A stretch of DNA of 64,000 nt from Mycolicibacterium sp. (GCF_016462545.1 NZ_JAEMTA010000015.1:1-64000); one strand, 5' to 3'; positions 43,026 through 52,662 are shown, numbered from the stretch's first letter. Notes: generated by a model not told the origin, from the letters alone. Translations and numbers: made by a program.

Positions 43026-46000
43026 ATGGGTATCAAGGTGGCGCTGGAGCATCGCACCAGCTACACGTTCGACCGACTGGTAGAGGTCTTTCCACACGTC
43101 GTCCGTCTGCGTCCGGCTCCACACTCGCGAACCCCGATCGAGGCCTATTCGCTCCAGGTCGAGCCCGCCGATCACTTCGTCAACTGGCAGCAGGATGCCT
43201 TCGGAAACTTCTTGGCCCGGTTGGTGTTTCCGACCCGCACGCGCGAGCTCACCATCACCGTCGGCCTGATCGCCGACCTGAAGGTGATCAATCCCTTCGA
43301 CTTCTTCATCGAGGACTTCGCCGAGACCTGGCCCTTCGAGTATCCGAAGGCGCTGTTGGAAGACCTCAAGCCCTACCTGCGGCCGGTCGACGAGGACGAT
43401 GAGGGCTCGGGCCCCGGCGAGCTGACGAAGGACTGGGTCAGGAACTTCGTCGTGCGCCCCGGCACGCGCACCATCGACTTCCTGGTCGCGCTGAACGGGG
43501 CGATCAACGCCGACGTCGGCTACAGCCTGCGCATGGAGCCCGGCGTCCAGACGCCGGACTTCACCCTGCGGACCGCCATCGGATCGTGCCGTGACTCGGC
43601 CTGGCTGATGGTGTCGGTGCTGCGAGAACTCGGCTTGGCGGCGCGTTTCGTCTCGGGCTATCTGGTTCAGCTGACGTCCGACGTGCAGGCCCTCGACGGC
43701 GGCCCGTCGGGACCGGTGGCAGACTTCACCGACCTCCACGCCTGGACCGAGGTCTACATTCCGGGGGCGGGCTGGATCGGGCTCGACCCCACCTCGGCGC
43801 TGTTCGCCGGGGAAGGCCACATCCCGCTGTCGGCCACACCGCATCCGGCCTCGGCCGCCCCGATCACGGGTGCCACCGAGCCGTGCGAGACGACGCTGGA
43901 CTTCTCCAACATCGTCACCCGGGTGCACGAGGATCCGCGTGTCACGCTGCCGTACACGCCGGCCGCATGGGACTCGATCGTCGAGTTGGGCGCCACCGTC
44001 GACGCCCGGATGGCCGCCGGAGACGTCCGACTGACCATGGGGGGCGAGCCGACCTTCGTGTCGATCGACAACCAGGTCGACCCCGAATGGACGACCGACG
44101 CCGACGGGCCACACAAGCGTGAACGCGCGTCGGTCTTGGCCGCCCGGCTCAAGGCGCTCTGGGCGCCGCAGGGCCTGGTGCAGCGCAACCAGGGCAAGTG
44201 GTACCCCGGAGAACCCTTGCCGCGCTGGCAGATTGGCCTGCACTGGCGTGCCGATGGACAACCGCTCTGGGTGAACGACGCGCTGCTGGCAGACCCGTGG
44301 GCCGTGCAGAAGGCTGACCCCGTTGCACCCGATTCCGGGCTTCGCGTCCTCTCCGCCATCGCCGCCGGCCTAGGCCTGCCCGCCACGCAGGTGCGGCCCG
44401 CGTTCGAAGACCCCCTCAGCCGGCTGGCCGCGTCGGTGCGCCAGCCCGCGGGCGAACGGGTCGTCGATGCCGACGACCTCGAGTCCGACGCCCCTGGCGC
44501 GAGAGCCGACCTCTTGGCGCGGCTGGACGAATCCGTGACCGAGCCGAGCGCCTACGTGCTCCCGCTGCACCGCCGTGAGGACGATGCTGGCTGGGCGAGT
44601 GCGGATTGGCGCTTGCGCCGAGGGCGAATCGTGCTGCTGGAGGGGGATTCGCCTGCAGGTCTGCGACTCCCGCTGGATGCGATCAGCTGGGAGCCTCCGC
44701 CCCCGCCCCGGGAGGCGGACCCGCTGGCTCCCCGCGGCACGCTCGTCGACGGCGTCGACGTCGAGGATGCCGAGGTCGAGGATGCCGAGGGCGCTCCCAT
44801 CACCGCCATGGTTGCCGAGGTGCGTGACGGGGTGCTCTACGTCTTCCTGCCGCCAACCGAGGAACTCGAGCACTTCGTCGACGTCGTCGCGCGCCTGGAG
44901 GCGGCTGCCGCCAAGGCCGACTGCCCTGTCGTGGTGGAGGGGTACGGCCCGCCGCCCGACGCCCGTCTGACGTCCATGTCGGTGACGCCGGATCCCGGCG
45001 TCATCGAGGTCAACGTCGCGCCGACGGTCAGTTTCGCCGCGCAGCGCGAACAACTCGAGACCCTGTACGAACAAGCCCGACTCGCGCGGTTGTCGACCGA
45101 GTCCTTCGACGTCGACGGCACGCACGGCGGAACCGGCGGCGGCAACCACATCACCCTCGGTGGCATCACCCCGGCTGAATCGCCGATGCTGCGCAGGCCC
45201 GATCTGCTGGTGTCGATGCTGACCTATTGGCAGCGGCACCCGTCACTGTCGTATCTGTTCTCCGGACGCTTCATCGGCACCACCTCGCAGGCGCCGCGCG
45301 TCGACGAGGGGCGATCGGAGGCGCTGTACGAACTCGAGATCGCGTTCGCCGAGATCGACCGGTTGACACGGGATTCCGCGACGCCGAAGCCGGAACTTGG
45401 TCATTCCGCAAGCTCCATTCCGTGGGTCACCGATCGCGCGTTGCGCCACCTGCTCACCGACATCACCGGCAACACCCACCGCGCCGAGTTCTGCATCGAC
45501 AAGCTCTACAGCCCCGATAGCGCGCGGGGGCGACTCGGTCTGCTGGAGTTGCGTGGCTTCGAGATGCCGCCGCACTTTCAGATGGCGATGGTGCAGTCCC
45601 TGCTGGTGCGGTCGCTGGTGGCCTGGTTCTGGGACGAGCCGCTGCGTGCGCCACTGATTCGTCACGGCGCCAACCTGCACGGTCGATACCTGCTGCCGCA
45701 CTTCATCATTCAGGACATCGCCGACGTTGCCGCCGATCTGCGGGCGCACGGCATCGACTTCGACACCAGTTGGCTCGACCCCTTCACCGAGTTCCGCTTC
45801 CCGCGTGTCGGCACGGCGGTGTTCGATGGTGTCGAAATCGAGCTCCGCGGCGCGATCGAGCCGTGGAACGTCCTCGGCGAGGAGTCCACGGCGGGCGGCA
45901 CGGCACGCTACGTCGACTCGTCGGTCGAACGTCTCCAGGTCCGGCTGATCGGGGCGGATCGGCACCGCTACGTCGTGACGGCCAACGGACACCCGATCCC

Positions 46001-46373
46001 CCTGCTGGCCACCAGCAATACCGACGTCCAGGTTGGGGGTGTCCGGTTCCGCGCCTGGCAGCCGCCGAGTGCGCTGCACCCCACCATCACCGTGGACAGC
46101 CCGCTGCGATTCGAGCTGATCGACACCGCCACCGGAACCTCGCGCGGGGGATGCACCTATCACGTGAGCCATCCCGGTGGACGGTCGTACGACAACCCGC
46201 CCATCAACGCCGTCGAGGCGGAATCGCGGCGCGGCAGGCGCTTCGAGGCCACCGGGTTCACTCCCGGCCGGGTCGACATGTCCGTCATCAGGGAGAAGCA
46301 AGCACGCCAGTCCACCGACGTGGGCGCGCCGGGCATCGTGGATCTTCGCCGGGTGCGTACCGTTCTGCGGTGA
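43026..46373 (+). CDS. Giant transglutaminase-like protein with DUF2126 domain (Rv2566-like)
   Basis: 1115 residues from ATG 43026. It has an N-terminal bacterial transglutaminase N-domain (about 1-90), then a transglutaminase core with a complete triad: Cys188 in GSCRD, His238 in DLHAW and Asp254 in GLDPTSA. From about 330 to the end lies the large DUF2126 region, including LTMGGEPTFVS and TGGGNHITLGG. Such cores act as peptidases or acyl-transferases. There is no signal peptide, so it is cytosolic. Its stop overlaps the next start (TGATG), so both proteins are made together. Confidence 0.93.
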   Translation: MGIKVALEHRTSYTFDRLVEVFPHVVRLRPAPHSRTPIEAYSLQVEPADHFVNWQQDAFGNFLARLVFPTRTRELTITVGLIADLKVINPFDFFIEDFAETWPFEYPKALLEDLKPYLRPVDEDDEGSGPGELTKDWVRNFVVRPGTRTIDFLVALNGAINADVGYSLRMEPGVQTPDFTLRTAIGSCRDSAWLMVSVLRELGLAARFVSGYLVQLTSDVQALDGGPSGPVADFTDLHAWTEVYIPGAGWIGLDPTSALFAGEGHIPLSATPHPASAAPITGATEPCETTLDFSNIVTRVHEDPRVTLPYTPAAWDSIVELGATVDARMAAGDVRLTMGGEPTFVSIDNQVDPEWTTDADGPHKRERASVLAARLKALWAPQGLVQRNQGKWYPGEPLPRWQIGLHWRADGQPLWVNDALLADPWAVQKADPVAPDSGLRVLSAIAAGLGLPATQVRPAFEDPLSRLAASVRQPAGERVVDADDLESDAPGARADLLARLDESVTEPSAYVLPLHRREDDAGWASADWRLRRGRIVLLEGDSPAGLRLPLDAISWEPPPPPREADPLAPRGTLVDGVDVEDAEVEDAEGAPITAMVAEVRDGVLYVFLPPTEELEHFVDVVARLEAAAAKADCPVVVEGYGPPPDARLTSMSVTPDPGVIEVNVAPTVSFAAQREQLETLYEQARLARLSTESFDVDGTHGGTGGGNHITLGGITPAESPMLRRPDLLVSMLTYWQRHPSLSYLFSGRFIGTTSQAPRVDEGRSEALYELEIAFAEIDRLTRDSATPKPELGHSASSIPWVTDRALRHLLTDITGNTHRAEFCIDKLYSPDSARGRLGLLELRGFEMPPHFQMAMVQSLLVRSLVAWFWDEPLRAPLIRHGANLHGRYLLPHFIIQDIADVAADLRAHGIDFDTSWLDPFTEFRFPRVGTAVFDGVEIELRGAIEPWNVLGEESTAGGTARYVDSSVERLQVRLIGADRHRYVVTANGHPIPLLATSNTDVQVGGVRFRAWQPPSALHPTITVDSPLRFELIDTATGTSRGGCTYHVSHPGGRSYDNPPINAVEAESRRGRRFEATGFTPGRVDMSVIREKQARQSTDVGAPGIVDLRRVRTVLR

Positions 46374-49096
46374 TGGTCCTACGCACCAGCGGCCCGCCGG
46401 AGCCCATTTCCGCCGTAACCGGCGCCGGCTTCCCCAGTGGAAACGGCGCCGACGACCTGTTGGCGCAGTACCGTGCCGCCCGCGCCCAGCAATCCCTCTT
46501 CGACGTGCGCGGCGGGCCCACCAGCGGCTACGACGAGTTCGTCGACCCGGCGGGCGACGTCCGCCCGGCATGGCAGGAACTGGCCGAGTGCGTGGGGGAG
46601 CGTGGCCGCATCGGCCTCGACCGACTGCGCTCGGTGGTGCGTGGTCTGGTCGACAACGACGGCATCACCTTCATGCAGGTCGAACGTCCCAGAGAGCACG
46701 AGCGCAGCGGTTCCGGAGCGGGTTCCAGCGGCGACGCCGTCACCAACGGGGACGGCACGCAGGTTCCCGGTCCGTGGCATCTGGACGCGCTGCCTCTCAT
46801 CATCTCGTCGGCCGACTGGGACACCCTCGAATCCGGTCTGGTGCAGCGCTCCCGCGTGATGGACGCGGTCCTGACCGACCTCTACGGGGACCGCCGCTCC
46901 ATCACCAGCGGGGTGCTGCCGCCGCAGCTGGTGTTCTCCCACCCCGGCTATCTCCGGGCCGCACGCGGGATCGCAGTGCCTGGTCGCCACCAACTGTTCC
47001 TGCACGGGGTAGACGTCAGCCGCGACGCCGCCGGTGAGTTCCTGGTCAACGCCGACTGGACGCAGGCGCCATCGGGCGCGGGGTACGCGCTCGCCGACCG
47101 GCGGGTCGTCGCGCACGCATTCCCGGATCTCTACGAGCGGATCGGCCCGCGGCCCGCATCGCCGTGGGCGCAGGCGCTGCGACTGGCCCTCATCGACGCC
47201 GCACCGGAATCGGCGGAGGAACCCGTCGTCGTGGTGCTCAGCCCGGGCATCCACTCCGAGACGGCGTTCGACCAGGCCTATCTGGCCAGCGTGCTGGGCT
47301 TCCCTCTGGTGGAGAGCGCCGACCTCGTCGTGCGGGATGGCAAGCTGTGGATGCGTTCACTCGGAACGCTCAAGCGTGTCGACGTCGTGCTGCGCCGGGT
47401 GGACGCCGCCTACGCGGATCCGCTCGATCTGCGGGCCGATTCGCGACTCGGCGTCGTCGGGCTCGTCGAAGTACTTCGACGCGGCGCTGTCACCGTCGTC
47501 AACACCCTCGGTAGCGGAATCTTGGAAAGCCCTGGGCTGCAACGCTTCCTGCCCGAACTCGCCGAGCTGCTGCTGGGTGAGGGCCCGCAGTTGAACATGG
47601 CTCCGACGTACTGGGGTGGCATCGACGTCGAAAGGTCACATCTGCTGAGTCATCTGACGTCCCTGCTCATCCGGCCGGTGAACGGAGGCGAGCCGATCGT
47701 CGGCCCGGCGTTGTCGAACGGTGAGCGTGACGAGTTGGCGGCACGGATCGGTGCCAGCCCGTGGCAGTGGGTGGGCCAGGAACTACCTCAGTTTGCCTCG
47801 GCGCCAACGGATCATGCATCCAACGGCTTGTCGGCAGGCAGCACCGGCATGCGACTGTTCACCGTCGCGCAGCGCGGCGGGTACGCCCCGATGGTCGGCG
47901 GCCTGGGCTACCTGCTCGCCCCTGGCAATGCCGCCTATCGGATGAACACCACTGCCGCCAAGGACATCTGGGTCCGAACGCCGACCCGCGCAACGGCCGA
48001 GCGGACGCCCGCGCCGCCCTCGGTGGACCTGCCTGCGATCACCCCGAGTCCGACCCGCGCGGTCAGCTCGCCGCGTGTGCTGTCCGACCTGTACTGGCTC
48101 GGCCGATACTCCGAGCGCGCGGAGAGCATGGCCAGACTCCTCGGCGTCACGCGGGAGCGCTACCACGAATTTAGGTACCGCCAGGACCTGCCGGGCAGCG
48201 AGTGCGTCCCGGTACTGCTCGCCGCGCTAGGCCGTATCACGGGCACCGATACCGGGGCCGCGGGGGACGACGCCGAGATGATCGCGATCGCGCCGACCAC
48301 CCTGTGGTCCCTCACGGCCGACCGTCATCGCGCCGGCTCATTGGCCCAGTCCGTGGAGCGCCTCGGCCTGTCCGCCCGCGCGGTGCGCGACCAGATGTCG
48401 AACGACACGTGGATGGTGCTCGCGGCGGTCGATCGTGCCGTCATGCGGCCGTCTCGGACCCCGCCCGAGTCTCACAGCGAGGGTGACGGCTACCTCGCTG
48501 CGGCCCACAGTCAGACGCTGGCCGGGATGCTGGCGCTGTCCGGCGTCGCAGCGGAGTCGATGGTGCACGACGTCGGCTGGACGATGATGGACATCGGCAA
48601 GCGCATCGAGCGCGGCATCTGGATGGCAGGTCTCATGCGCGCCACGCTGACCGAGGTCCGCAGTCCTGGTGCCGAGCAGACCATCACCGAGTCGACGTTG
48701 GTGGCGTGCGAGTCGTCGGTGAGCTACCGACGCCGCACCCTCGGAAAGGTCAGCGTCGCCGCGGTGGCCGACCTGGTGCTGTTCGACGAGGAGAACCCAC
48801 GCTCGCTGGCGTACCAGTTCGAACGGCTGCGCGTGAACCTCAAGGCGCTGCCCTCGTCGTCCGGCTCCACCCGACCGGAACGGCTCATCGACGAAGTGGC
48901 GGCGCGGCTGCGACGACTCGATCCGGCCGACCTCGAGGACATCACCGATGGCACGCGCGCCGAACTGGACGGCCTGCTCAACGGCATCCACACCGACCTG
49001 AGAGAACTGTCCCGCGTCATCACCGCGACCCACCTCTCCCTGCCCGGCGGCATGCAGCCGCTGTGGGGCCCGGACGAGAGGAGGGCCCTGCCGTGA
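46373..49096 (+). CDS. Circularly permuted ATP-grasp ligase fused to alpha-E domain (Rv2567-like)
   Basis: 907 residues. The ATG overlaps the upstream stop; a GTG one codon earlier is possible. The first ~560 residues form the circularly permuted ATP-grasp domain (SPGIHSETAFDQAYLASVLG, LGVVGLVEVLRRGAVTVVN, LGSGILESPGLQRFLPELAE). From about 565 the helical alpha-E domain starts with SPRVLSDLYWLGRYSERAES. ATP-grasp enzymes of this group are predicted to form amide or peptide bonds on an unknown acceptor. The stop overlaps the next gene's GTG by four bases. Confidence 0.93.
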   Translation: MVLRTSGPPEPISAVTGAGFPSGNGADDLLAQYRAARAQQSLFDVRGGPTSGYDEFVDPAGDVRPAWQELAECVGERGRIGLDRLRSVVRGLVDNDGITFMQVERPREHERSGSGAGSSGDAVTNGDGTQVPGPWHLDALPLIISSADWDTLESGLVQRSRVMDAVLTDLYGDRRSITSGVLPPQLVFSHPGYLRAARGIAVPGRHQLFLHGVDVSRDAAGEFLVNADWTQAPSGAGYALADRRVVAHAFPDLYERIGPRPASPWAQALRLALIDAAPESAEEPVVVVLSPGIHSETAFDQAYLASVLGFPLVESADLVVRDGKLWMRSLGTLKRVDVVLRRVDAAYADPLDLRADSRLGVVGLVEVLRRGAVTVVNTLGSGILESPGLQRFLPELAELLLGEGPQLNMAPTYWGGIDVERSHLLSHLTSLLIRPVNGGEPIVGPALSNGERDELAARIGASPWQWVGQELPQFASAPTDHASNGLSAGSTGMRLFTVAQRGGYAPMVGGLGYLLAPGNAAYRMNTTAAKDIWVRTPTRATAERTPAPPSVDLPAITPSPTRAVSSPRVLSDLYWLGRYSERAESMARLLGVTRERYHEFRYRQDLPGSECVPVLLAALGRITGTDTGAAGDDAEMIAIAPTTLWSLTADRHRAGSLAQSVERLGLSARAVRDQMSNDTWMVLAAVDRAVMRPSRTPPESHSEGDGYLAAAHSQTLAGMLALSGVAAESMVHDVGWTMMDIGKRIERGIWMAGLMRATLTEVRSPGAEQTITESTLVACESSVSYRRRTLGKVSVAAVADLVLFDEENPRSLAYQFERLRVNLKALPSSSGSTRPERLIDEVAARLRRLDPADLEDITDGTRAELDGLLNGIHTDLRELSRVITATHLSLPGGMQPLWGPDERRALP

Positions 49097-50016
49097 CGGA
49101 CGGTCCGACCTCCCCGGTGGGTACCAGGGCCTATGAAATCACCCACCGAACGATGTACCACTACTCGGACGACGTGACGAGTTCCTACGGTCGAGGGTTC
49201 CTCACGCCGCGTGATTCCACCAGACAACGCTGCCTGACCCACGAGCTCACGATCGAGCCCGAGGCCGCCGACAGCTCGACGAGCAGGGACGGCTACGGAA
49301 ACGTCAGCTCGTACTTCCATGTCACCCAGCCCCATCGGGCCTTGACCATCACCAGCCACTCGATCGTCGAGGTCGATCCGCCGCCCGCGGGGCTCTACTC
49401 GAGCAGATCGGCGATGGCGCCGTGGGAGATCGCCCGGCCGGTCGGCACCGACGGTGCTCTGGCGGTCGAGTTCACCCTCGATCTGCAGCCGCCGGAGATC
49501 ACCGAGGCCCTCCGCGAGTACGCCGCCCCGACGTTCCAACCCGAACGACCCCTGATCGACGTGCTTCGGGATCTCAACGCCCGGATCAACCACGACTTCA
49601 CCTACCGTTCGGGTTCGACGACGGTGTCCACCCAGGTGGCAGAGGTTTTGGCCGCAGGCGAGGGGGTATGTCAGGATTTCGCGCGGCTCGCGATCGCCTG
49701 CCTGCGCGCCAATGGTCTGGCCGCGAGCTACGTCTCGGGCTACCTCGCGACGGACCCACCTCCTGGAAGGGAACGCATGGTTGGGATCGACGCCACACAC
49801 GCCTGGGCATCGGTGTGGACACCGCAGAATCAATGGTTGGGATTCGACCCGACCAACGACCAAATGGTCGACGAGCGTTACGTGGTAGTCGGTTTCGGCC
49901 GCGACTACGCCGACGTTCCGCCGTTGCGGGGCATCATCTACACCGATTCCGAGAGCAGCAAGATCGACGTATCCGTCGACGTGGCCCCCTTCGCCGGAGG
50001 AATCCTCCATGCGTGA
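49093..50016 (+). CDS. Second transglutaminase-like protein (Rv2569c-like)
   Basis: 307 residues from GTG 49093, overlapping the ligase stop. It starts with a bacterial transglutaminase N-domain (YEITHRTMYHYSDDV), followed by a core with complete catalytic residues: Cys193 in GVCQDF, His236 in ATHAW and Asp252 in GFDPTN. It is a compact cytosolic protein with no signal peptide. Paired with the ligase, it could cleave or transfer the amide bonds that the ligase makes. It overlaps the next gene by eight bases. Confidence 0.93.
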   Translation: MTDGPTSPVGTRAYEITHRTMYHYSDDVTSSYGRGFLTPRDSTRQRCLTHELTIEPEAADSSTSRDGYGNVSSYFHVTQPHRALTITSHSIVEVDPPPAGLYSSRSAMAPWEIARPVGTDGALAVEFTLDLQPPEITEALREYAAPTFQPERPLIDVLRDLNARINHDFTYRSGSTTVSTQVAEVLAAGEGVCQDFARLAIACLRANGLAASYVSGYLATDPPPGRERMVGIDATHAWASVWTPQNQWLGFDPTNDQMVDERYVVVGFGRDYADVPPLRGIIYTDSESSKIDVSVDVAPFAGGILHA

Positions 50017-51073
50017 CTTCATCTGCCCCAACTGTGGACAGCACCTGTCGTTCGAGAACTCGGTGTGCCTGTCGTGCAGTAGCAGGCTCGGGTTCTCGCT
50101 CGACGACATGGCCTTCCTGGTCATCGCGTCCGGAGCCGAGAGTGAGCACGGCGGCGCCGTCGACGCCAGCGAATATCAGTTGTGCGCCAACTTGCATGCA
50201 GCCGAATGCAATTGGCTCGTGCGAGTGGCTCCGGTGCGGAGGTTTTGCACGTCCTGCGCGTTGACCCGCACGCGCCCCAGCGATTCGGACAAGCCGGCGA
50301 TGGCAGCCTTCGCGATCGCGGAGAAGGCAAAGCGTCGGTTGATCGTCGAGTTGGTGGACCTCAAGCTCCCGATCGTGGGGCGCGACGCGGATGCGAACTA
50401 CGGTCTGGCGTTCGACCTGCTATCCAGTCAGTTCGAGAAGGTGTTCACCGGTCACGAGGACGGTGTCATCACGCTCGACCTCGCGGAGGGCGACGACGTT
50501 CACCGTGAGCAGCTACGCGTCTCCATGGCCGAGCCGTACCGGACGCTGCTCGGACACTTCCGTCACGAGATCGGGCATTACTACTACTACCGCCTGGTCG
50601 GCACCGCGCCGGAATACCAGCAGACGGCCCGAGAGTTGTTCGGCGACGCCGAATCCGACTACCAGGCGGCGTTGGATCGGCACTACAGCGAGGGTGCGCC
50701 GCCAGGATGGGAGCGGGACTACGTCTCGTCCTACGCCACGATGCATCCCGCGGAGGACTGGGCCGAGACGTTCGCGCACTATCTGCACATCCGCGACACG
50801 TTGGACACCGCCGCCGCCTTCAGCTTCGCGCCGGCCGCGGCGACCTTCGAGCGCCGAAACCTGGGGCCCAGCGGATTCGACTCGATCATCGACATGTGGC
50901 TCCCGCTGTCGTGGGCGCTGAACATGGTGAACCGGTCCATGGGACACGACGATCTGTACCCGTTCGTCCTGCCCGCCAAGGTCTTGGAGAAGATGAGGTT
51001 CATTCACACCGTGATCGACGAAGTGACGTCGGATCCGGCCAAGCTGGCCGCTGCCGCGGGCGGCGCCGGCTAG
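50009..51073 (+). CDS. Zinc-ribbon and HEIGH metallopeptidase-like protein (Rv2568c-like)
   Basis: 354 residues, ATG overlapping the upstream gene by eight bases. The N-terminus is a zinc ribbon with Cys6, Cys9, Cys20 and Cys23, and a second set (Cys59, Cys67, Cys80, Cys83) suggests another zinc site. The peptidase-like domain has HEIGH at 186-190, with a likely further ligand in FGDAESDYQ. No signal peptide is present. It is the last gene of the four-gene coupled cluster, which suggests a cytosolic protease or hydrolase for the ligase product. The substrate is unknown. Confidence 0.9.
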   Translation: MRDFICPNCGQHLSFENSVCLSCSSRLGFSLDDMAFLVIASGAESEHGGAVDASEYQLCANLHAAECNWLVRVAPVRRFCTSCALTRTRPSDSDKPAMAAFAIAEKAKRRLIVELVDLKLPIVGRDADANYGLAFDLLSSQFEKVFTGHEDGVITLDLAEGDDVHREQLRVSMAEPYRTLLGHFRHEIGHYYYYRLVGTAPEYQQTARELFGDAESDYQAALDRHYSEGAPPGWERDYVSSYATMHPAEDWAETFAHYLHIRDTLDTAAAFSFAPAAATFERRNLGPSGFDSIIDMWLPLSWALNMVNRSMGHDDLYPFVLPAKVLEKMRFIHTVIDEVTSDPAKLAAAAGGAG

Positions 51074-52101
51074 CTGCGGACGAACCCTCCGTCGAGCAGG
51101 CTCTCTGCGGTGTCCAGCAGGGTGTCGGCCACTGAACGTGGTTGCCAGCCAAGCACTTCAGTGGCCTTGGAGGCGTCGATCCGCTTGGGCTCCCCGAGCA
51201 GGCCGCTCAGTTCCTGCAGGGAGGGCACCACGCGAGCGACGGCACGAATGGCCCAGTCCGGCGCTGTCCGTCGTGGTACTCGGCGCCCCGCGGCGCCGAG
51301 ACGCGATCGCAGGATCTCGGCTATCTCGGGCAACGTCACGGGCTGATCGGCTGCGGCCAGGAAACGCTGACCGACAGCCAGTGGACTCGTCAAGGCCATG
51401 ACGTGCAGATCGGCGACGTCGCGGACGTCGACGAGTGCGAACGACGCATTGGGCAGAACCGGCGGCGAACCGTTCAACAACCCCCTGACGATCTGGACCG
51501 ACGCCGCGACATCGGTGCCGAGGACGGGTCCGAAGATGCCCACGGGATTGATCACGGTCAGCCCGATGCCGTTGGCGGCGGCGAGATCCCACGCGTCCCG
51601 CTCGGCCAGTGCCTTGGACTTCACGTACGGGGAGTTGGGTGCCGTGGGGTCGGTCCAGTCGGATTCGTCGTAGGCCGCGCCGGATGGCTTCGGGCTGTAG
51701 CCGACGGCAGCGAACGAGGACGTCATCACGATTCGCCGGATGCCGGCGTCGGTGGCCGCTCGCAGCACCCTCGAGGTTCCTTCCCGCGCGGGGACGATCA
51801 CGTCGTCCTCGTCCTGAGGTTGTCGTGCGGGAAACGGCGAGGCGACATGCAGCACGGCATCGCAACCGACGACAGCCGCGCTCCATCCGGAATCGGCGGT
51901 GAGGTCGGCCACGGCGAACTCGATGTCGTCGGCGATTGCGGTCGGCAGCCGCAACGCAGCACGCACCTCGGCCGCCCGGTTCGGGGAACGGACCGTCGTC
52001 CGCACGCGGTACCCGTCGGCCAGAAGTCGCAGGATGACGTGCCCGGCAAGGAATCCCGAGCCGCCGGTGACCAACACCCGAGTTCGACGTCCATCAGACA
52101 C
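51070..52101 (-). CDS. NAD(P)-dependent reductase, dihydroflavonol-reductase-like extended SDR
   Basis: 343 residues from GTG 52101, which overlaps the MerR stop by eight bases. The N-terminal VLVTGGSGFLAGHVI is the Rossmann motif of extended SDRs, and the Tyr-x3-Lys pair is SPYVKSK. The layout (VASPFP, INPVGIFGPVLG) resembles dihydroflavonol/cinnamoyl-CoA reductase-like enzymes that reduce aldehydes or ketones. It is coupled to a MerR regulator, which suggests induction by its substrate. Convergent with the Zn-ribbon protein gene, overlapping it by four bases. Confidence 0.88.
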   Translation of the reverse strand: MSDGRRTRVLVTGGSGFLAGHVILRLLADGYRVRTTVRSPNRAAEVRAALRLPTAIADDIEFAVADLTADSGWSAAVVGCDAVLHVASPFPARQPQDEDDVIVPAREGTSRVLRAATDAGIRRIVMTSSFAAVGYSPKPSGAAYDESDWTDPTAPNSPYVKSKALAERDAWDLAAANGIGLTVINPVGIFGPVLGTDVAASVQIVRGLLNGSPPVLPNASFALVDVRDVADLHVMALTSPLAVGQRFLAAADQPVTLPEIAEILRSRLGAAGRRVPRRTAPDWAIRAVARVVPSLQELSGLLGEPKRIDASKATEVLGWQPRSVADTLLDTAESLLDGGFVRS

Positions 52102-52576
52102 GGGTGCTGACCGCCTCTTGCTCGAGCAAGCGTGCACCGAGGTCGAGCACGATCGCGATCATCGCTCGCTCGGCCGCGACGTCACCCTCCTCCCGGGCCG
52201 CCCACATCTTGGCCTTGGCGCTCACGTAGCGCTCCCGCAGCCGCAGCCGAGTGATCTCATCTCCCAGCCTGGCCGCGTGCGCTTCGAACAGCCGCCGCTG
52301 ATCGGCAATGGCCTCGGCGCCACGTGTGATGTTGGCCACGTAACTCCTGATGTCCGCGACCGACATCCCGCTTCCGCGCAGACAACTGAGCGATTCGATG
52401 GTGCCGACCAGTTCGGGTGGGTAGCGGCGGTGCCCGCTGCTCGAATCCCGTGGCACGGGGTCGATGAGGCCGATGCGTTCGTAGTAGCGCAGGGTCGACT
52501 CCGCCAACCCGGTGCGACGGGACACCTGTTGGACGGTCAGGTCGCGATCGACCGCCGGGGTCGTGTCGGCATTCAT
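52094..52576 (-). CDS. MerR-family transcriptional regulator
   Basis: 160 residues. The N-terminal winged HTH TVQQVSRRTGLAESTLRYYERIGLI is diagnostic for MerR proteins, followed by RRYPPELVGTIESLSCLRGSGMSVADIRSY and a long coiled-coil helix (about 75-125). There are no paired cysteines for metal sensing, so an organic ligand is likely. A perfect palindrome lies 17 bases upstream of its ATG. It forms an operon with the reductase (8-bp overlap), a common arrangement for aldehyde-responsive MerR regulators. Confidence 0.94.
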   Translation of the reverse strand: MNADTTPAVDRDLTVQQVSRRTGLAESTLRYYERIGLIDPVPRDSSSGHRRYPPELVGTIESLSCLRGSGMSVADIRSYVANITRGAEAIADQRRLFEAHAARLGDEITRLRLRERYVSAKAKMWAAREEGDVAAERAMIAIVLDLGARLLEQEAVSTRV

Positions 52577-52592
52577 GACACCAGTGTGCCGA

Positions 52593-52610
52593 ACTTGAAG
52601 TGCTTCAAGT
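52593..52610. promoter_or_regulatory. Perfect palindrome, candidate MerR operator
   Basis: ACTTGAAG (52593-52600) and CTTCAAGT (52603-52610) are exact reverse complements around TG. It lies 17 bases upstream of the MerR ATG, as expected for a MerR site inside its own promoter spacer. Confidence 0.8.
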
Positions 52611-52662
52611 CAAGCGCGTGTCTGTGCTTGACCTGTGGCAAACCTTGGAGCAGCATCACGGC

